Assembly (NCBI GenBank): GCA_022424925.1
Contig: JAKMGM010000036.1
Location: forward strand, 1 to 30,481
DNA: 30,481 bases
Reading direction: 5' to 3'
Origin: Candidatus Poseidoniaceae archaeon
GTDB taxonomy: Archaea; Thermoplasmatota; Poseidoniia; Poseidoniales; Poseidoniaceae
Part shown: piece after piece, positions 8,233 to 16,284 of the stretch
Numbering within the stretch: the stretch's first letter is position 1
How the letters are laid out: each line of letters begins with the position of its first letter
Translations under genes and position numbers: made by a program
The notes under the pieces: generated by a model
Told to the model about the DNA's origin: nothing
Database searches by the model: none
Seen by the model: the letters and a program-made list of their open reading frames with translations, nothing else

Positions 8233-9417
8233 GTGTCGGCGTCCCTCAATCTTACAGAGATTCTTTCATCTCTACAAGATGAAATCACCGTTGACGGGAC
8301 AATTTCAACCGACCATCGAGCATTTTACATTTCCTTCCGAGAACAACTGGATACCCACCCTGGCGCCTTCATGGGACCTGATATTCAACGCCTACTGGAA
8401 GCAGCACGTGGCAAGATGTCCGGTGAAATTACCGACGAAGAATTTGAATCCTTCAGCAAAGCTGTGTTGTCCAAAATCAGTACGAAAGAGCGAATGGAGA
8501 TTGAAACGAAGCAACAAGCTGAAGCACGTTCCGCCGAGAAAATGGCTGAAATGGTTCGATTAGCGGAAGAAGAAGCCAGGGCGAAAGTCCAAGAAGAATA
8601 TCGTCTCAAGGCAGAGGCGGAAGCTCGTGAAAAGAAGGTGGAAGAAGCTCCCGTCGAACCATCTCGTGAAGAATTGGAATCATTGCTCGAGGAGAAGGCA
8701 AAAATTGCCGCAGAACAGGCTGCAAGCGAAGCAGAACAAGCGGCTCGATTGGCAGAAGAAGAGGCACGAGCCCAACTCCGTAAGGAAGAACATGAGAATG
8801 CTCTTGCCGAGATTGAAGCAGCCAAAGCTGCAGCGTTGGAGGAAACCGCTCGTATTAAGGCCGAAACAGCCGCTCAGATTCAAGAAGCTAAAGATCAGGC
8901 CGAGAGGGCTACTGCGGAAGCAGCAGCGCGTGCAGCCGAAGAAGCCGCCCGCCTACAAGCAGCAAAGGAACTCGAAGAGGCGAAACGACAGGCTGAGTTC
9001 GAGGTAGAAGAAGCGAAACGAATAGCAGAGCAAGAACTGGCTGCTGCTAAAGAAGCCGCACAGCAAGCCGCAGAACAAGCCCAAGCTCAATTAGAAATTG
9101 ACGAAGCATCCCGAAAGCAAGCTGAACAAGAACTTGAAGAAGCGAAGCGCCAAGCTGCACTTGAAATTGAAGAAGCGAAACGCCAAGCTGAACTTGAGTT
9201 ACTCAGACTTGAAGAATCGCAGGCAGTACTGCCCGAATCTGTTCCAGAACCGGAGAACGACGAATCCGCCGGTAAAATTGTTCCAGACCTCCCGCCGTTG
9301 CAGGGCGCTGAACCTCTACCTGCCGTGGTACAAGATGAGCCAACCAACAGAATGGTTCTTTTTGTAGTCGTTGGTGTCGTGGTAGCCTTAGGAATTGCAA
9401 CCTTTGCTTTCCTTTGA
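8233..9417 (+). CDS. Coiled-coil protein with C-terminal membrane anchor
   Basis: 394 residues from GTG 8233; no in-frame ATG suits the start. Residues 1-90 form a globular head (LNLTEILSSLQDEITVDG, then a conserved-looking DHRAFYISFREQL). Residues about 95-340 are an Ala/Glu/Lys/Arg/Gln-rich coiled coil with recurring EEAKRQAE-type segments. A Pro/Glu linker follows and the last 22 residues are a single hydrophobic helix, MVLFVVVGVVVALGIATFAFL, with almost nothing after it: a tail anchor. The protein would stand off the cytoplasmic face of the membrane like a rod. Near-identical DNA repeats around 9120-9200 show local duplication of the coil. It lies 27 bases after the orphan gene and 77 bases before the chaperonin. 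Confidence 0.8.
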   Translation: MSASLNLTEILSSLQDEITVDGTISTDHRAFYISFREQLDTHPGAFMGPDIQRLLEAARGKMSGEITDEEFESFSKAVLSKISTKERMEIETKQQAEARSAEKMAEMVRLAEEEARAKVQEEYRLKAEAEAREKKVEEAPVEPSREELESLLEEKAKIAAEQAASEAEQAARLAEEEARAQLRKEEHENALAEIEAAKAAALEETARIKAETAAQIQEAKDQAERATAEAAARAAEEAARLQAAKELEEAKRQAEFEVEEAKRIAEQELAAAKEAAQQAAEQAQAQLEIDEASRKQAEQELEEAKRQAALEIEEAKRQAELELLRLEESQAVLPESVPEPENDESAGKIVPDLPPLQGAEPLPAVVQDEPTNRMVLFVVVGVVVALGIATFAFL

Positions 9418-9494
9418 GCGATAAAACGAGCCTTCTTTCTCTCCTCAGTTGGCTGAAGAAGGGTTCATCTATACCGTTCACGCCGGTAGTTTTG

Positions 9495-11093
9495 ATGGCT
9501 CAACCGAACGACGGCTCAGGTCGCGCACCCGTTGCGATAGTTCGTCCGACCACGTCCGTCACGAGTGGCCCTGCAGTCACACAGAAACTCGTGAGTGCGT
9601 CCGTTGCTTTTGGTGATTTGTTGAAAGGAACTTTTGGCCCGAACGGCCTTGACAAAATGATGTACAAGACCAGTGGCGATACCGCAGTGACCAATGATGG
9701 TGCTAAGATTGTTGCAGAACTTTTGGTAAAACACCCCGCAGCAAAGGCCTTTGTACAACTCGCTGAATCTCAAGAAAATGCTTGTGGTGACGGCGTTACA
9801 GGGTGCCTTATTCTTGCCAGTGAACTGATGCGCGAGGCGGGTCGGTTGTTGGAAAAAGGCCTCCACCCTCTTCTTTTGGTTGAAGGCTATCAAGCAGCAC
9901 TTCAAACGACGCTTGAAACGCTTGATTTGCGCGTTGACACCATATCTCCGACAGAGATTGAACGACTCGTTTGGGTTGCAAAGACGGCTATGACTGGAAC
10001 TTCAGCAGAGTCCGGAGGCGAACACCTCGCTCGTTGTGTTGTCAATGCTGCGCAGACTGTCGCTGGAGAATCACAAGGTGTTCTCCACGTTCGAACTCAA
10101 GATGTTCGAATGACAAAAAAGGGCGTTGGCAGCCTCGCTGACACGGAGTTAGTCCAAGGACTCATCTTAGAACGACGATTTGAGCTTGACCGAATGCCCC
10201 GACATTTACCCTCGGGTCGCGTGGCGGTGCTTTCATGCCCGATTGCAGTTGAGCAGAGCAGTCGCGAATCTGAAATCGAGATTTCATCACCCGATCAATG
10301 GGCCGCTTTCATGGATGCAGAAGAAGCACTCCTCAACAAGAAAGCGGAACAGATTCTTTCCACTGGGGCAACCGTCGTTGTGTGCGCAGAGGAGATTGAT
10401 GCTCGAATTCTCCACACGCTTGTTGATGCTGGCTTGTTTGTACTTGGAGGCTTAGAGCGCTCCGGTGCTGAAGATGTGGCGAAAGCCTCCAGTGCCCGTA
10501 TGATTGATCATTTGGATGACCTTGAAGTCGACACACTCGGATATTTTGTTTCTATGCGTGTTGAGACACTTGAGGGTGATGAGGCTCGTAGGGAGCGGGT
10601 GCACCTTGATTTTGGTCCGAACGCTGGTATCGCAACAGTTGACGTTGGCGGCGGTGACGGCGTAGCGAGCGAAGAAATTATTCGTGGGCTATACGATGCG
10701 TTGTGTTCGGTTACCAGCGCCATGGAGACGGGCGAAGTCCTTCTCGGCGGAGGGACACTGTATATTGCAGCCAGCCTCGCTGTCAAGGACGCTGCAGAGG
10801 AACGCAGTGGAAGAGAACGCCTTGCAATGGAAGCCTTTGCTCGAGCATTGGAGAGTATACCTTCAACGCTCATATCGAATTCTGGAAACGATCAATTGGA
10901 CCGTTTGTTGGAACTCCGAGCCCAACACCGACAAGGCCACTCCGAATTCGGTGTCACGCAAACTGGTCTCTGCGGTCCAATTGTCGATGCGTGGGCGAGT
11001 GCTGAGACGCTTGCACACGCCTTAGAGGCGGCTTGCGATACTGCATGCGGCTTACTTCGAGTCGACCAAGTGATTTCTGCACGAGGCGATTGA
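9495..11093 (+). CDS. Divergent group II chaperonin (thermosome-like) subunit
   Basis: About 532 residues from ATG 9495; the frame is open upstream to 9414 but overlaps the stop of the previous gene. The equatorial, intermediate and apical layout of thermosome/CCT subunits is recognisable. GTFGPNGLDKMM at 45-56 corresponds to the usual GPRGMDKML. VTNDGAKI at 65-72 is the TNDGA motif. CGDGVTG at 97-103 replaces the near-invariant GDGTT loop, keeping Asp99. The apical protrusion region (PIAVEQSS through DPEEAL-like SPDQWAAFMDAEEALL) and GGGTLYIAASLAVKD are present. It ends LLRVDQVISARGD, lacking the Met/Gly-rich tail of many thermosomes. It should be an ATP-driven folding chamber subunit. Its divergence and its position behind three uncharacterised envelope-type genes suggest a specialised paralog rather than the main thermosome. 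Confidence 0.85.
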   Translation: MAQPNDGSGRAPVAIVRPTTSVTSGPAVTQKLVSASVAFGDLLKGTFGPNGLDKMMYKTSGDTAVTNDGAKIVAELLVKHPAAKAFVQLAESQENACGDGVTGCLILASELMREAGRLLEKGLHPLLLVEGYQAALQTTLETLDLRVDTISPTEIERLVWVAKTAMTGTSAESGGEHLARCVVNAAQTVAGESQGVLHVRTQDVRMTKKGVGSLADTELVQGLILERRFELDRMPRHLPSGRVAVLSCPIAVEQSSRESEIEISSPDQWAAFMDAEEALLNKKAEQILSTGATVVVCAEEIDARILHTLVDAGLFVLGGLERSGAEDVAKASSARMIDHLDDLEVDTLGYFVSMRVETLEGDEARRERVHLDFGPNAGIATVDVGGGDGVASEEIIRGLYDALCSVTSAMETGEVLLGGGTLYIAASLAVKDAAEERSGRERLAMEAFARALESIPSTLISNSGNDQLDRLLELRAQHRQGHSEFGVTQTGLCGPIVDAWASAETLAHALEAACDTACGLLRVDQVISARGD

Positions 11094-11168
11094 GTCTATC
11101 CCTCCTCATTTTTGAGCGGCGCTATGTTCAATATCATCGGACCAATGCATTCGATAACGGGAATCTCA

Positions 11169-12812
11169 ATGAGTACAACCTCAAACCCCGCACCCCGAGC
11201 TCTCCTCAGCGTTTTTGACAAATCAGGCATCGTCGAATTTGCGACTTCACTTTCCAAACTCGGATTCCAATTGGTTTCAACGGGCGGTACTGCTCGAACA
11301 TTGCGCGCAGCGGGTCTTGAAGTCATTGGGGTATCGGATGTTACCGGACATCCGGAAATTTTCGACGGGCGTGTAAAGTCACTCCATCCTGCGATTCATG
11401 GACCACTGCTCGCTCGGCTTGAATCGGAAGAAGACCGCAAAGGGTTGGATGAACTTGGATACCCGCCGATTCAAATCGTGGCTTGCAACCTCTACCCGTT
11501 CTCATCGGCAGCAGCACAAGAGCCGCCGCTCGAAGACTCGGCGCTTTTGGAAATGATTGATATTGGCGGACCAACGATGGTTCGTGCTTCAGCGAAAAAT
11601 CATCGAAACATCATCATTGCCTGTAACCCTCAAAGGTATGACGAAATAGTATCTGCACTACAAGCATCGAAGTCTGCTGAAAGCGTTGGAATCGATTTGA
11701 GACGGAGTCTTGCCCTTGACGCGTTCGAACACACTGCAGCGTACGATGCTGCAATCGCCGATGAACTTCATGCTCGCTGGATTGGACGCCCGGAGAAGAG
11801 CGATGACATGCGCATCCAAATCTCACGACTGCCAGCTACACTCCTTGCATCGGCCGTGAAAACGCACGCTCTTCGCTACGGTGAAAACAGTCATCAAGCA
11901 GCTGCAATGTACACCGACCCGCGAGAATTCGGCAAGCATTCGACTCTGGTTACAGCTCACGTCGAAGGAGAAAAGGACATGTCGTACAACAACTATTCTG
12001 ATGCTGACGCAACTTTGCGTTTGTGCCGGGCTCTTTCCACCGACGAATGGCCGGACACACCCCACGCATGTGTTATAGTCAAGCACAACAATCCTTGCGG
12101 TGCAGCACTTGGCGCAACACAAAAAGAAGCATATGAGGCTGCACTTGCGAGCGATCCTGAGTCAGCATTCGGCTCGATCATCTGTTTTAACGAACCACTT
12201 GAAGTCGATACTGCACAAGCCATGGAAGGACTGTTCATCGAAGTTCTCATGGCTCCTGCTTACGAAGAAAGGGCAAAACACATCGTCATGCAAAAGAAAA
12301 ACCGTCGAATTCTAACGATTGAATCGCCGAACAACCGGCTTGCTTCACTTGAACGCATACTCGTGCGAAAACCAATCGAAGGCGGCTGGTTGGTGCAAAC
12401 AGAGGAAGCGCCGGTTATCGATTGGGAAAAGGCGAAAGTCGTAACCAAAAAGGCTCCAAGCGAATCTGAAATTGCAAGCATGAAGTTTGCAGTGAGGGTT
12501 TGCGAACAGGTCAAGTCCAATGCAATTGTTATGGTTCAAGGAACCGCTACAGTTGGAATTGGCCCAGGTCAAACCAGTCGTGTTGAGGCGGTCCGTATCG
12601 CAGCCCGTCGTGCTGGCGAACGTGCGGAAGGCTGTGTTCTTGCATCGGACGCGTTTTTCCCGTTCAAGGATGGACTTGAACAAGCAGCAAACGCCGGGGC
12701 TTCAGCGATTGTCCAACCGGGCGGTTCAATACGCGATGACGAAGTCATTGATGCTGCTAACCAAAAGGGTATTTCGATGCTGTTCACAGGTCATCGTCTT
12801 TTTCGACATTGA
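11169..12812 (+). CDS. purH: Bifunctional PurH (AICAR formyltransferase / IMP cyclohydrolase)
   Basis: 547 residues from ATG 11169 (MSTTSNPAPRALLSVFDKSG), close to the normal size of bifunctional PurH. It catalyses the last two steps of IMP synthesis: formylation of AICAR with 10-formyl-tetrahydrofolate, then ring closure. The N-terminal MGS-like cyclohydrolase domain is clear: LLSVFDKSGI, LVSTGGTARTL, and VKSLHPAIHGPLLAR at 69-83. IDIGGPTMVRASAKNH follows. The C-terminal formyltransferase domain has VKHNNPCGAA with catalytic Lys305-His306 and ends in QPGGSIRDDEVIDAAN and MLFTGHRLFRH, the family's usual C-terminus. In-frame ATGs upstream at 11124 and 11148 are possible but would add residues not typical of the family. 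purN, the other formyl-folate enzyme of the pathway, lies 820 bases downstream on the same strand. Confidence 0.96.
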   Translation: MSTTSNPAPRALLSVFDKSGIVEFATSLSKLGFQLVSTGGTARTLRAAGLEVIGVSDVTGHPEIFDGRVKSLHPAIHGPLLARLESEEDRKGLDELGYPPIQIVACNLYPFSSAAAQEPPLEDSALLEMIDIGGPTMVRASAKNHRNIIIACNPQRYDEIVSALQASKSAESVGIDLRRSLALDAFEHTAAYDAAIADELHARWIGRPEKSDDMRIQISRLPATLLASAVKTHALRYGENSHQAAAMYTDPREFGKHSTLVTAHVEGEKDMSYNNYSDADATLRLCRALSTDEWPDTPHACVIVKHNNPCGAALGATQKEAYEAALASDPESAFGSIICFNEPLEVDTAQAMEGLFIEVLMAPAYEERAKHIVMQKKNRRILTIESPNNRLASLERILVRKPIEGGWLVQTEEAPVIDWEKAKVVTKKAPSESEIASMKFAVRVCEQVKSNAIVMVQGTATVGIGPGQTSRVEAVRIAARRAGERAEGCVLASDAFFPFKDGLEQAANAGASAIVQPGGSIRDDEVIDAANQKGISMLFTGHRLFRH

Positions 12813-12851
12813 ACCCCTTGGATTAAGTCCTATGCCCGAACCCGTTACACC

Positions 12852-13034
12852 ATGGGACACCTCAAAGATTTGAACATCTCTTATTTCCAACACCTCCTAC
12901 AGGCTTGGAAGATGGCTTTTTGGTTCGGTTTGGGTAGCATTCGTCTACTCATTCACGGCATTGTGCCGGACTTCGATACTGAAGCAGGTCACTCTACAGT
13001 TCTTCGATACACGGGTACGCCAAAAGAAGATTAA
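12852..13034 (+). CDS. DUF6356-like small membrane-associated protein
   Basis: 60 residues from ATG 12852. The pattern SYFQHLLQAWKMAFWFG followed by LLIHGIVPDFDTEAGHST matches my recollection of DUF6356: a Y-x-x-H-x-x-x-A helix, then a second helix with a His-Gly/Ala-x-x-P turn and a short polar end. The two hydrophobic stretches are probably one membrane hairpin. Function is unknown. It follows purH by 39 bases. Its stop codon overlaps the stop of the convergent DUF454-like gene by three bases. Confidence 0.6.
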   Translation: MGHLKDLNISYFQHLLQAWKMAFWFGLGSIRLLIHGIVPDFDTEAGHSTVLRYTGTPKED

Positions 13035-13537
13035 GCGGTTGTTGGAACTTTCCACCCCACCCACCATATTCCAATGATGGCAACGATGGCGATGAATGCT
13101 TGACCGAAACCCGGGTCTCCTGCCTTTGTTATGATGTATATGGAGCCAAGAGAGGCGATGCATATGATGCCCCCAATGACCACTTTCGAGTGGAAGGGCA
13201 ACGACCGGCCCGTTCTGTAATATTCGAGTAATCCTGCTCCGAACAGTTTGTTGGTGAGCAGCCATTTGAACATCTTTTGGCTTGAACGGGCGTAACAGTA
13301 AGCCGAGAGAACCAACCATGACGTCGTCGGCCATCCGGGCACGAAGATGCCGATAACTGCAAAGAGAACTCCAATGCTCCCAATCGTAATCCAGACGCCG
13401 CGTACAAACGGGTTTCGTGATGGCTTGTGTTCATTCAATATTGCTTCAATCAGTTGGTTTTCAGTGAGATTTGCGTACTGAAGTGAAGTATCTACATTCC
13501 CGTTCTCAGAGTTTGGGGAGTGGTCCGCACCTACCAT
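13031..13537 (-). CDS. DUF454/YbaN-like inner membrane protein
   Basis: 168 residues. The core reads GVWITIGSIGVLFAVIGIFVPGWPTTSWLVLSAYCYARSS, then KMFKWLLTNKLFGAGL and YYRTGRSLPFHSKVV. That is the DUF454 (PF04304, YbaN) signature: a first helix pair with PxxPTT, an AYC(F/Y)ARSS motif, and an FG..L..Y....G.. loop. Additional helices lie near the C-terminus. The N-terminal 45 residues are hydrophilic and longer than in typical bacterial members. YbaN-type proteins are membrane proteins of unknown function. The gene is convergent with the DUF6356-like gene and divergent from purN, with about 98 bases between start codons. Confidence 0.85.
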   Translation of the reverse strand: MVGADHSPNSENGNVDTSLQYANLTENQLIEAILNEHKPSRNPFVRGVWITIGSIGVLFAVIGIFVPGWPTTSWLVLSAYCYARSSQKMFKWLLTNKLFGAGLLEYYRTGRSLPFHSKVVIGGIICIASLGSIYIITKAGDPGFGQAFIAIVAIIGIWWVGWKVPTTA

Positions 13538-13635
13538 ACACGCCTTCTCCTTGAATCGGCCTGCAAGTGGACAGCCAAAAAGGGATGGGCGCGATTATCC
13601 GAAGACCTCAAGGAGTTCTCGCCCTACCCTACAGC

Positions 13636-14259
13636 ATGAGCCGTCAAAACTGGACTTTACGCCAAGGCTCGTCCGCTGATCCGATACGGTGTGCAGTTTT
13701 TATCTCCGGTTCAGGCTCAGGTATGGAAGCGATGCTCACCCATCAAAAATCAAACATACATTGCGGCCACACCACCGCCGTGGTCATATCCGACCGCCAT
13801 GATGCATTGGGCCTCGAGAAGGCACGTAACTTTGGCATACCCGCCAAAACGGTACCCGTTCCATCCGATACCAATCGAGAAGAACGCCGCCGTCTCCACG
13901 AACATTCCATCCAGTCGCTCCTCGAAGAAATGGAAGTGGAACTCATCTTGTTAAGTGGATATATGCGGCTGTTGTCTGCTTCATTTGTTGAGCGATGGGC
14001 TCCATATCTACTCAATATCCATCCTTCACTGTTACCAGCTTTTCCCGGTGCGCACGCGCACAGGGACGTTCTTGCATCATCCGTGGACGTTTCTGGATGT
14101 ACCGTTCACTTTGTAGATGCAGGCATGGACACTGGAGCAATCATTGCCCAGCGCCGAGTTCCAGTATTCTCTGACGACGATGAACATTCTCTTGCTGCAC
14201 GTGTACAGCTTGAAGAGCATCAACTGTATCCCGAAGTTGTTGACCGACTTGTCAAGTAG
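13636..14259 (+). CDS. purN: Phosphoribosylglycinamide formyltransferase PurN
   Basis: 207 residues from ATG 13636. The frame is open upstream to 13567, but this start gives the usual PurN length with a short extension before VFISGSGSGMEAML. It transfers a formyl group from 10-formyl-tetrahydrofolate to GAR, the third step of purine synthesis. The catalytic triad is visible with the family's exact spacing: Asn127 and His129 in LLNIHPSLLPAFPG, and Asp165 in VHFVDAGMDTGAII. Its partner purH is nearby on the same strand but separated by two other genes, so they are probably not one transcript. It ends four bases before the stop of the convergent MobA-like gene. Confidence 0.95.
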   Translation: MSRQNWTLRQGSSADPIRCAVFISGSGSGMEAMLTHQKSNIHCGHTTAVVISDRHDALGLEKARNFGIPAKTVPVPSDTNREERRRLHEHSIQSLLEEMEVELILLSGYMRLLSASFVERWAPYLLNIHPSLLPAFPGAHAHRDVLASSVDVSGCTVHFVDAGMDTGAIIAQRRVPVFSDDDEHSLAARVQLEEHQLYPEVVDRLVK

Positions 14260-14263
14260 ACAT

Positions 14264-14755
14264 TCAATCATCAGGCGAATTGTAATTTTTCATTTGCGAT
14301 GCCATGAGAGCGGCATCTAAACTTGGTAAATGTTGAAAGATGGAAGAAACTGAACCATCGCTTTGCGATTTCCTCCATCCGTTTGGACAGTTTGCTAAGA
14401 GCGGTTGGCGAATCCCGCGTTCATCCAAAGGAACGCCTCCACCGCTTGAGAGCAGGAATTGAAAACCGTCTTGTTGCAGATCAAAAGCATCGCAGCATAT
14501 CAGTTGAATGTCGCCTTCGATGTTGGTAATGGCCCACTCAAGAACTTCCGGCAATGAATTGCAAAACGGAGGGTCAGACCATACTTCTCCATCGAATAAA
14601 TGCCGCCGTTCTTCTCCTCCGCACAATGTTATGATTCGCTCGACACCACATCGAGATGCCACATCTTTCAGCCGAGACACGCCACCACGCATGGTCGCCT
14701 TGTCGGCACCCATCCGACTGCTTTTTCCACCCGCAAGCAGTAATACAGTTACCAT
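14264..14755 (-). CDS. MobA-like nucleotidyltransferase
   Basis: 163 residues, somewhat short for MobA (about 190). The N-terminus MVTVLLLAGGKSSRMGADKA contains the LAGG-x-S-x-R-M-G-x-DK nucleotide-binding signature of molybdenum cofactor guanylyltransferases and related NTP transferases. ICCDAFDLQ near 85-93 takes the place of the metal-binding CDMPF. RQPLLANCPNG corresponds to the P-L-x-A segment. The classical reaction is GTP plus molybdopterin giving the guanine dinucleotide cofactor, but no other molybdopterin gene is in the window, so the substrate stays open. It is the last gene of a four-gene minus-strand operon, nine bases after its neighbour. Confidence 0.75.
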   Translation of the reverse strand: MVTVLLLAGGKSSRMGADKATMRGGVSRLKDVASRCGVERIITLCGGEERRHLFDGEVWSDPPFCNSLPEVLEWAITNIEGDIQLICCDAFDLQQDGFQFLLSSGGGVPLDERGIRQPLLANCPNGWRKSQSDGSVSSIFQHLPSLDAALMASQMKNYNSPDD

Positions 14756-14764
14756 TGGCCGACC

Positions 14765-14974
14765 TCAATTCAACGTTTCGAGCCCGTCGAGCGCAGATTC
14801 TAATTCTGCGAGCAAACTTCGAACCCTGTCAAGGAGCGCCTTTCTTTCGCGACTGGAGCGTGCCTCTGGCAACCATTCCAACAGACGACGGACATCTTGC
14901 GCATCTCTCTCGACGGTCCATCGTAAGACGGACTCAAGAACCGGGTCTTCGGTCGGTAGAAACCGCTCACTCAT
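14765..14974 (-). CDS. Small charged helical protein, unknown
   Basis: 69 residues from ATG 14974. A longer frame reaches 15052 but would overlap the upstream gene. No family is recognised. The sequence is helical and charged (ERDAQDVRRLLEWLPEA, then ERKALLDRVRSLLAELESALDGL), with no signal or membrane segment. It sits between the helical-repeat protein (25-base gap) and the MobA-like gene (9-base gap), so it is surely co-transcribed if real. It may be a small partner of one of them. Confidence 0.6.
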   Translation of the reverse strand: MSERFLPTEDPVLESVLRWTVERDAQDVRRLLEWLPEARSSRERKALLDRVRSLLAELESALDGLETLN

Positions 14975-14999
14975 GTCAACCCCTAGTGCGGCAATGGCT

Positions 15000-15635
15000 T
15001 CAATTCTCCTGCGAAAGCAAACGATTTCGAATCCTTTCAAAGAGTTCTCCACCTGCCGGGGCCGTCGTTACGATGCCTCGCACCGAACCGAGAGGGCCTG
15101 TTCGCAGTGAAATGAACAAGACCGCCACTTGGTGCCAAAGTTTACTTTGGTTTGCCATAGCAATGAGCCACGCATCGTCTGGAATGTCATGGCCGCCACG
15201 CAGCATCTCTTCACCTATCTCCAACAAAGCGCCAAGCGGTTCGCGATCTGAAAGCATGTGGATGAGCGCCATCCACGGCGATTCTCCTAGTTCTTCTTCT
15301 GACATGTTCGCCAACAGCAGCCCGACCAAAACCAGGTCTTCTTGGCCGTGTCGTTTCCACAAAGCAGGGATTAATCGGGCTATTCGTCGAGTTTGCCCTT
15401 CACCACTGGTGAGCACCCACGATGCGATGTCGCGTAGTTCTGGGTTCGGACAGCCATAGTGAAACGCATAACCACCGGTATGCGTGAGAAGATCGGTCGA
15501 AGGTTTTGCCATCATCCCGGGAACGCCTACAGCATAAGCGCCTCGTAGAAATTTAAGCGTTTTTCGTTTTGAGCGGAGTAATCGAGGTTGCGGTTCGCCG
15601 AGGTATGCCGCTACCTTTTCATTCACTTCGACCAC
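15000..15635 (-). CDS. All-helical protein, possibly HEAT/alkylation-repair-like fold
   Basis: 211 residues. No firm family. The sequence is a series of helices with repeating Leu/Ala and Trp positions: LRDIASWVLTSGEGQTRRIARLIPALWKR, then DLVLVGLLLANM, MALIHMLSDREPLGALLEIGEEML, and DDAWLIAMANQSKLWHQVAVLFI. That spacing recalls HEAT-like repeats of the DNA-alkylation-repair type, but this is a weak resemblance. There are no membrane segments. Its first 17 bases overlap the end of the TerB-like gene, which implies translational coupling. Its stop lies 25 bases before the next start. Confidence 0.65.
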   Translation of the reverse strand: MVEVNEKVAAYLGEPQPRLLRSKRKTLKFLRGAYAVGVPGMMAKPSTDLLTHTGGYAFHYGCPNPELRDIASWVLTSGEGQTRRIARLIPALWKRHGQEDLVLVGLLLANMSEEELGESPWMALIHMLSDREPLGALLEIGEEMLRGGHDIPDDAWLIAMANQSKLWHQVAVLFISLRTGPLGSVRGIVTTAPAGGELFERIRNRLLSQEN

Positions 15636-16236
15636 CGTCAGTGGCTTTCTTCCTCACAGTTTCAAAAAGGTCTCCGACCAATCCTGCAGAATCTCTCAGC
15701 GTATGGAGCATTTTATCGACGACGCCCGGGTCTTCGAATTTCTCTTTGACGATTTCCCGTAGACGCGTCTCGATAGTTTCATGTTCTTCATCATCAATTT
15801 CGAACACGGATCGCAAGTGGGCAAGAACACGGAATTCATCGCGTGACAACGATGCGTTCACAATGGCCACCTCGAACACTTTTGTGTACACCTCTCTCGC
15901 CTCTTCTATGGTAACAAGCTCTCCCTGCTCTGATTCAGTTTTGTTTTGAATCGCCCTGTAAATGTCAGCGGGTTGCTGTTCGGTCAGTCCAAGGGCACTT
16001 GCCAATTTAATGATCAGTCTTTTTTCTTCGCGGGTCAATCGACCATCTTCAAGCATAACTTCGACGGTGCTACGGAACACGTCTAAGTTTCGAGAATTCG
16101 AGGTCGTCACGCTTACGGCAGGACACTCCTGTTCTTGAATCTCTTGTATGGTTAAAGTTTGATTTTTCGTGTAGAGCGTAAGAGGTTTCAAAAGGAGTCG
16201 GCCTTTGGATTGACCATCCACCTCCTTTTCACGCAT
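15619..16236 (-). CDS. TerB-like protein
   Basis: 205 residues. Two helical segments look like the halves of a TerB fold: DVFRSTVEVMLEDGRLTREEKRLI followed by LASALGLTEQQ, and VYTKVFEVAIVNASLSRDEFRVL followed by LRSVFEIDDEEH. The acidic-Gly-x-Leu-xx-x-E-E element typical of TerB and related proteins is in the first half (EDGRLTREEK). TerB-like domains bind divalent metal or act as helical scaffolds; the role here is unknown. The start at 16236 has GGAGGTGG a few codons inside the gene, so translation might begin slightly downstream. First gene of a tight operon, divergent from dnaG across 85 bases. Confidence 0.7.
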   Translation of the reverse strand: MREKEVDGQSKGRLLLKPLTLYTKNQTLTIQEIQEQECPAVSVTTSNSRNLDVFRSTVEVMLEDGRLTREEKRLIIKLASALGLTEQQPADIYRAIQNKTESEQGELVTIEEAREVYTKVFEVAIVNASLSRDEFRVLAHLRSVFEIDDEEHETIETRLREIVKEKFEDPGVVDKMLHTLRDSAGLVGDLFETVRKKATDGGRSE

Positions 16237-16240
16237 GGTG

Positions 16241-16248
16241 ATTTATCA
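16241..16248 (+). promoter_or_regulatory. Candidate TATA box for dnaG
   Basis: ATTTATCA lies 74-81 bases before the dnaG start codon. A start site 25-27 bases downstream would fall near 16270, so the mRNA would carry about a 50-base leader beginning close to a stable hairpin. Confidence 0.4.
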
Positions 16249-16266
16249 CTCGTGCAGCAAATGTGC

Positions 16267-16284
16267 GATGGGCTCCGGCCCATC
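16267..16284 (+). promoter_or_regulatory. C(UCCG)G hairpin in dnaG leader
   Basis: GATGGGC-TCCG-GCCCATC: a perfect 7-bp stem closed by C-G over a TCCG loop, a member of the very stable UNCG tetraloop class. It lies in the dnaG leader near the predicted 5' end, 38 bases before the start codon and upstream of the AGGAGA ribosome-binding site. Confidence 0.6.

Noticed and set aside
9414..9494. An upstream TTG start for the chaperonin
   Set aside because: It would add 27 residues not seen in chaperonins and overlaps the previous stop; ATG 9495 leads directly into the usual N-terminal region.
14508..15459. Plus-strand open frames opposite the MobA-like/helical-protein operon
   Set aside because: They are Ser/Arg-rich and lack family features, whereas the minus-strand frames form a tightly packed, coupled operon with a clear MobA-type motif.
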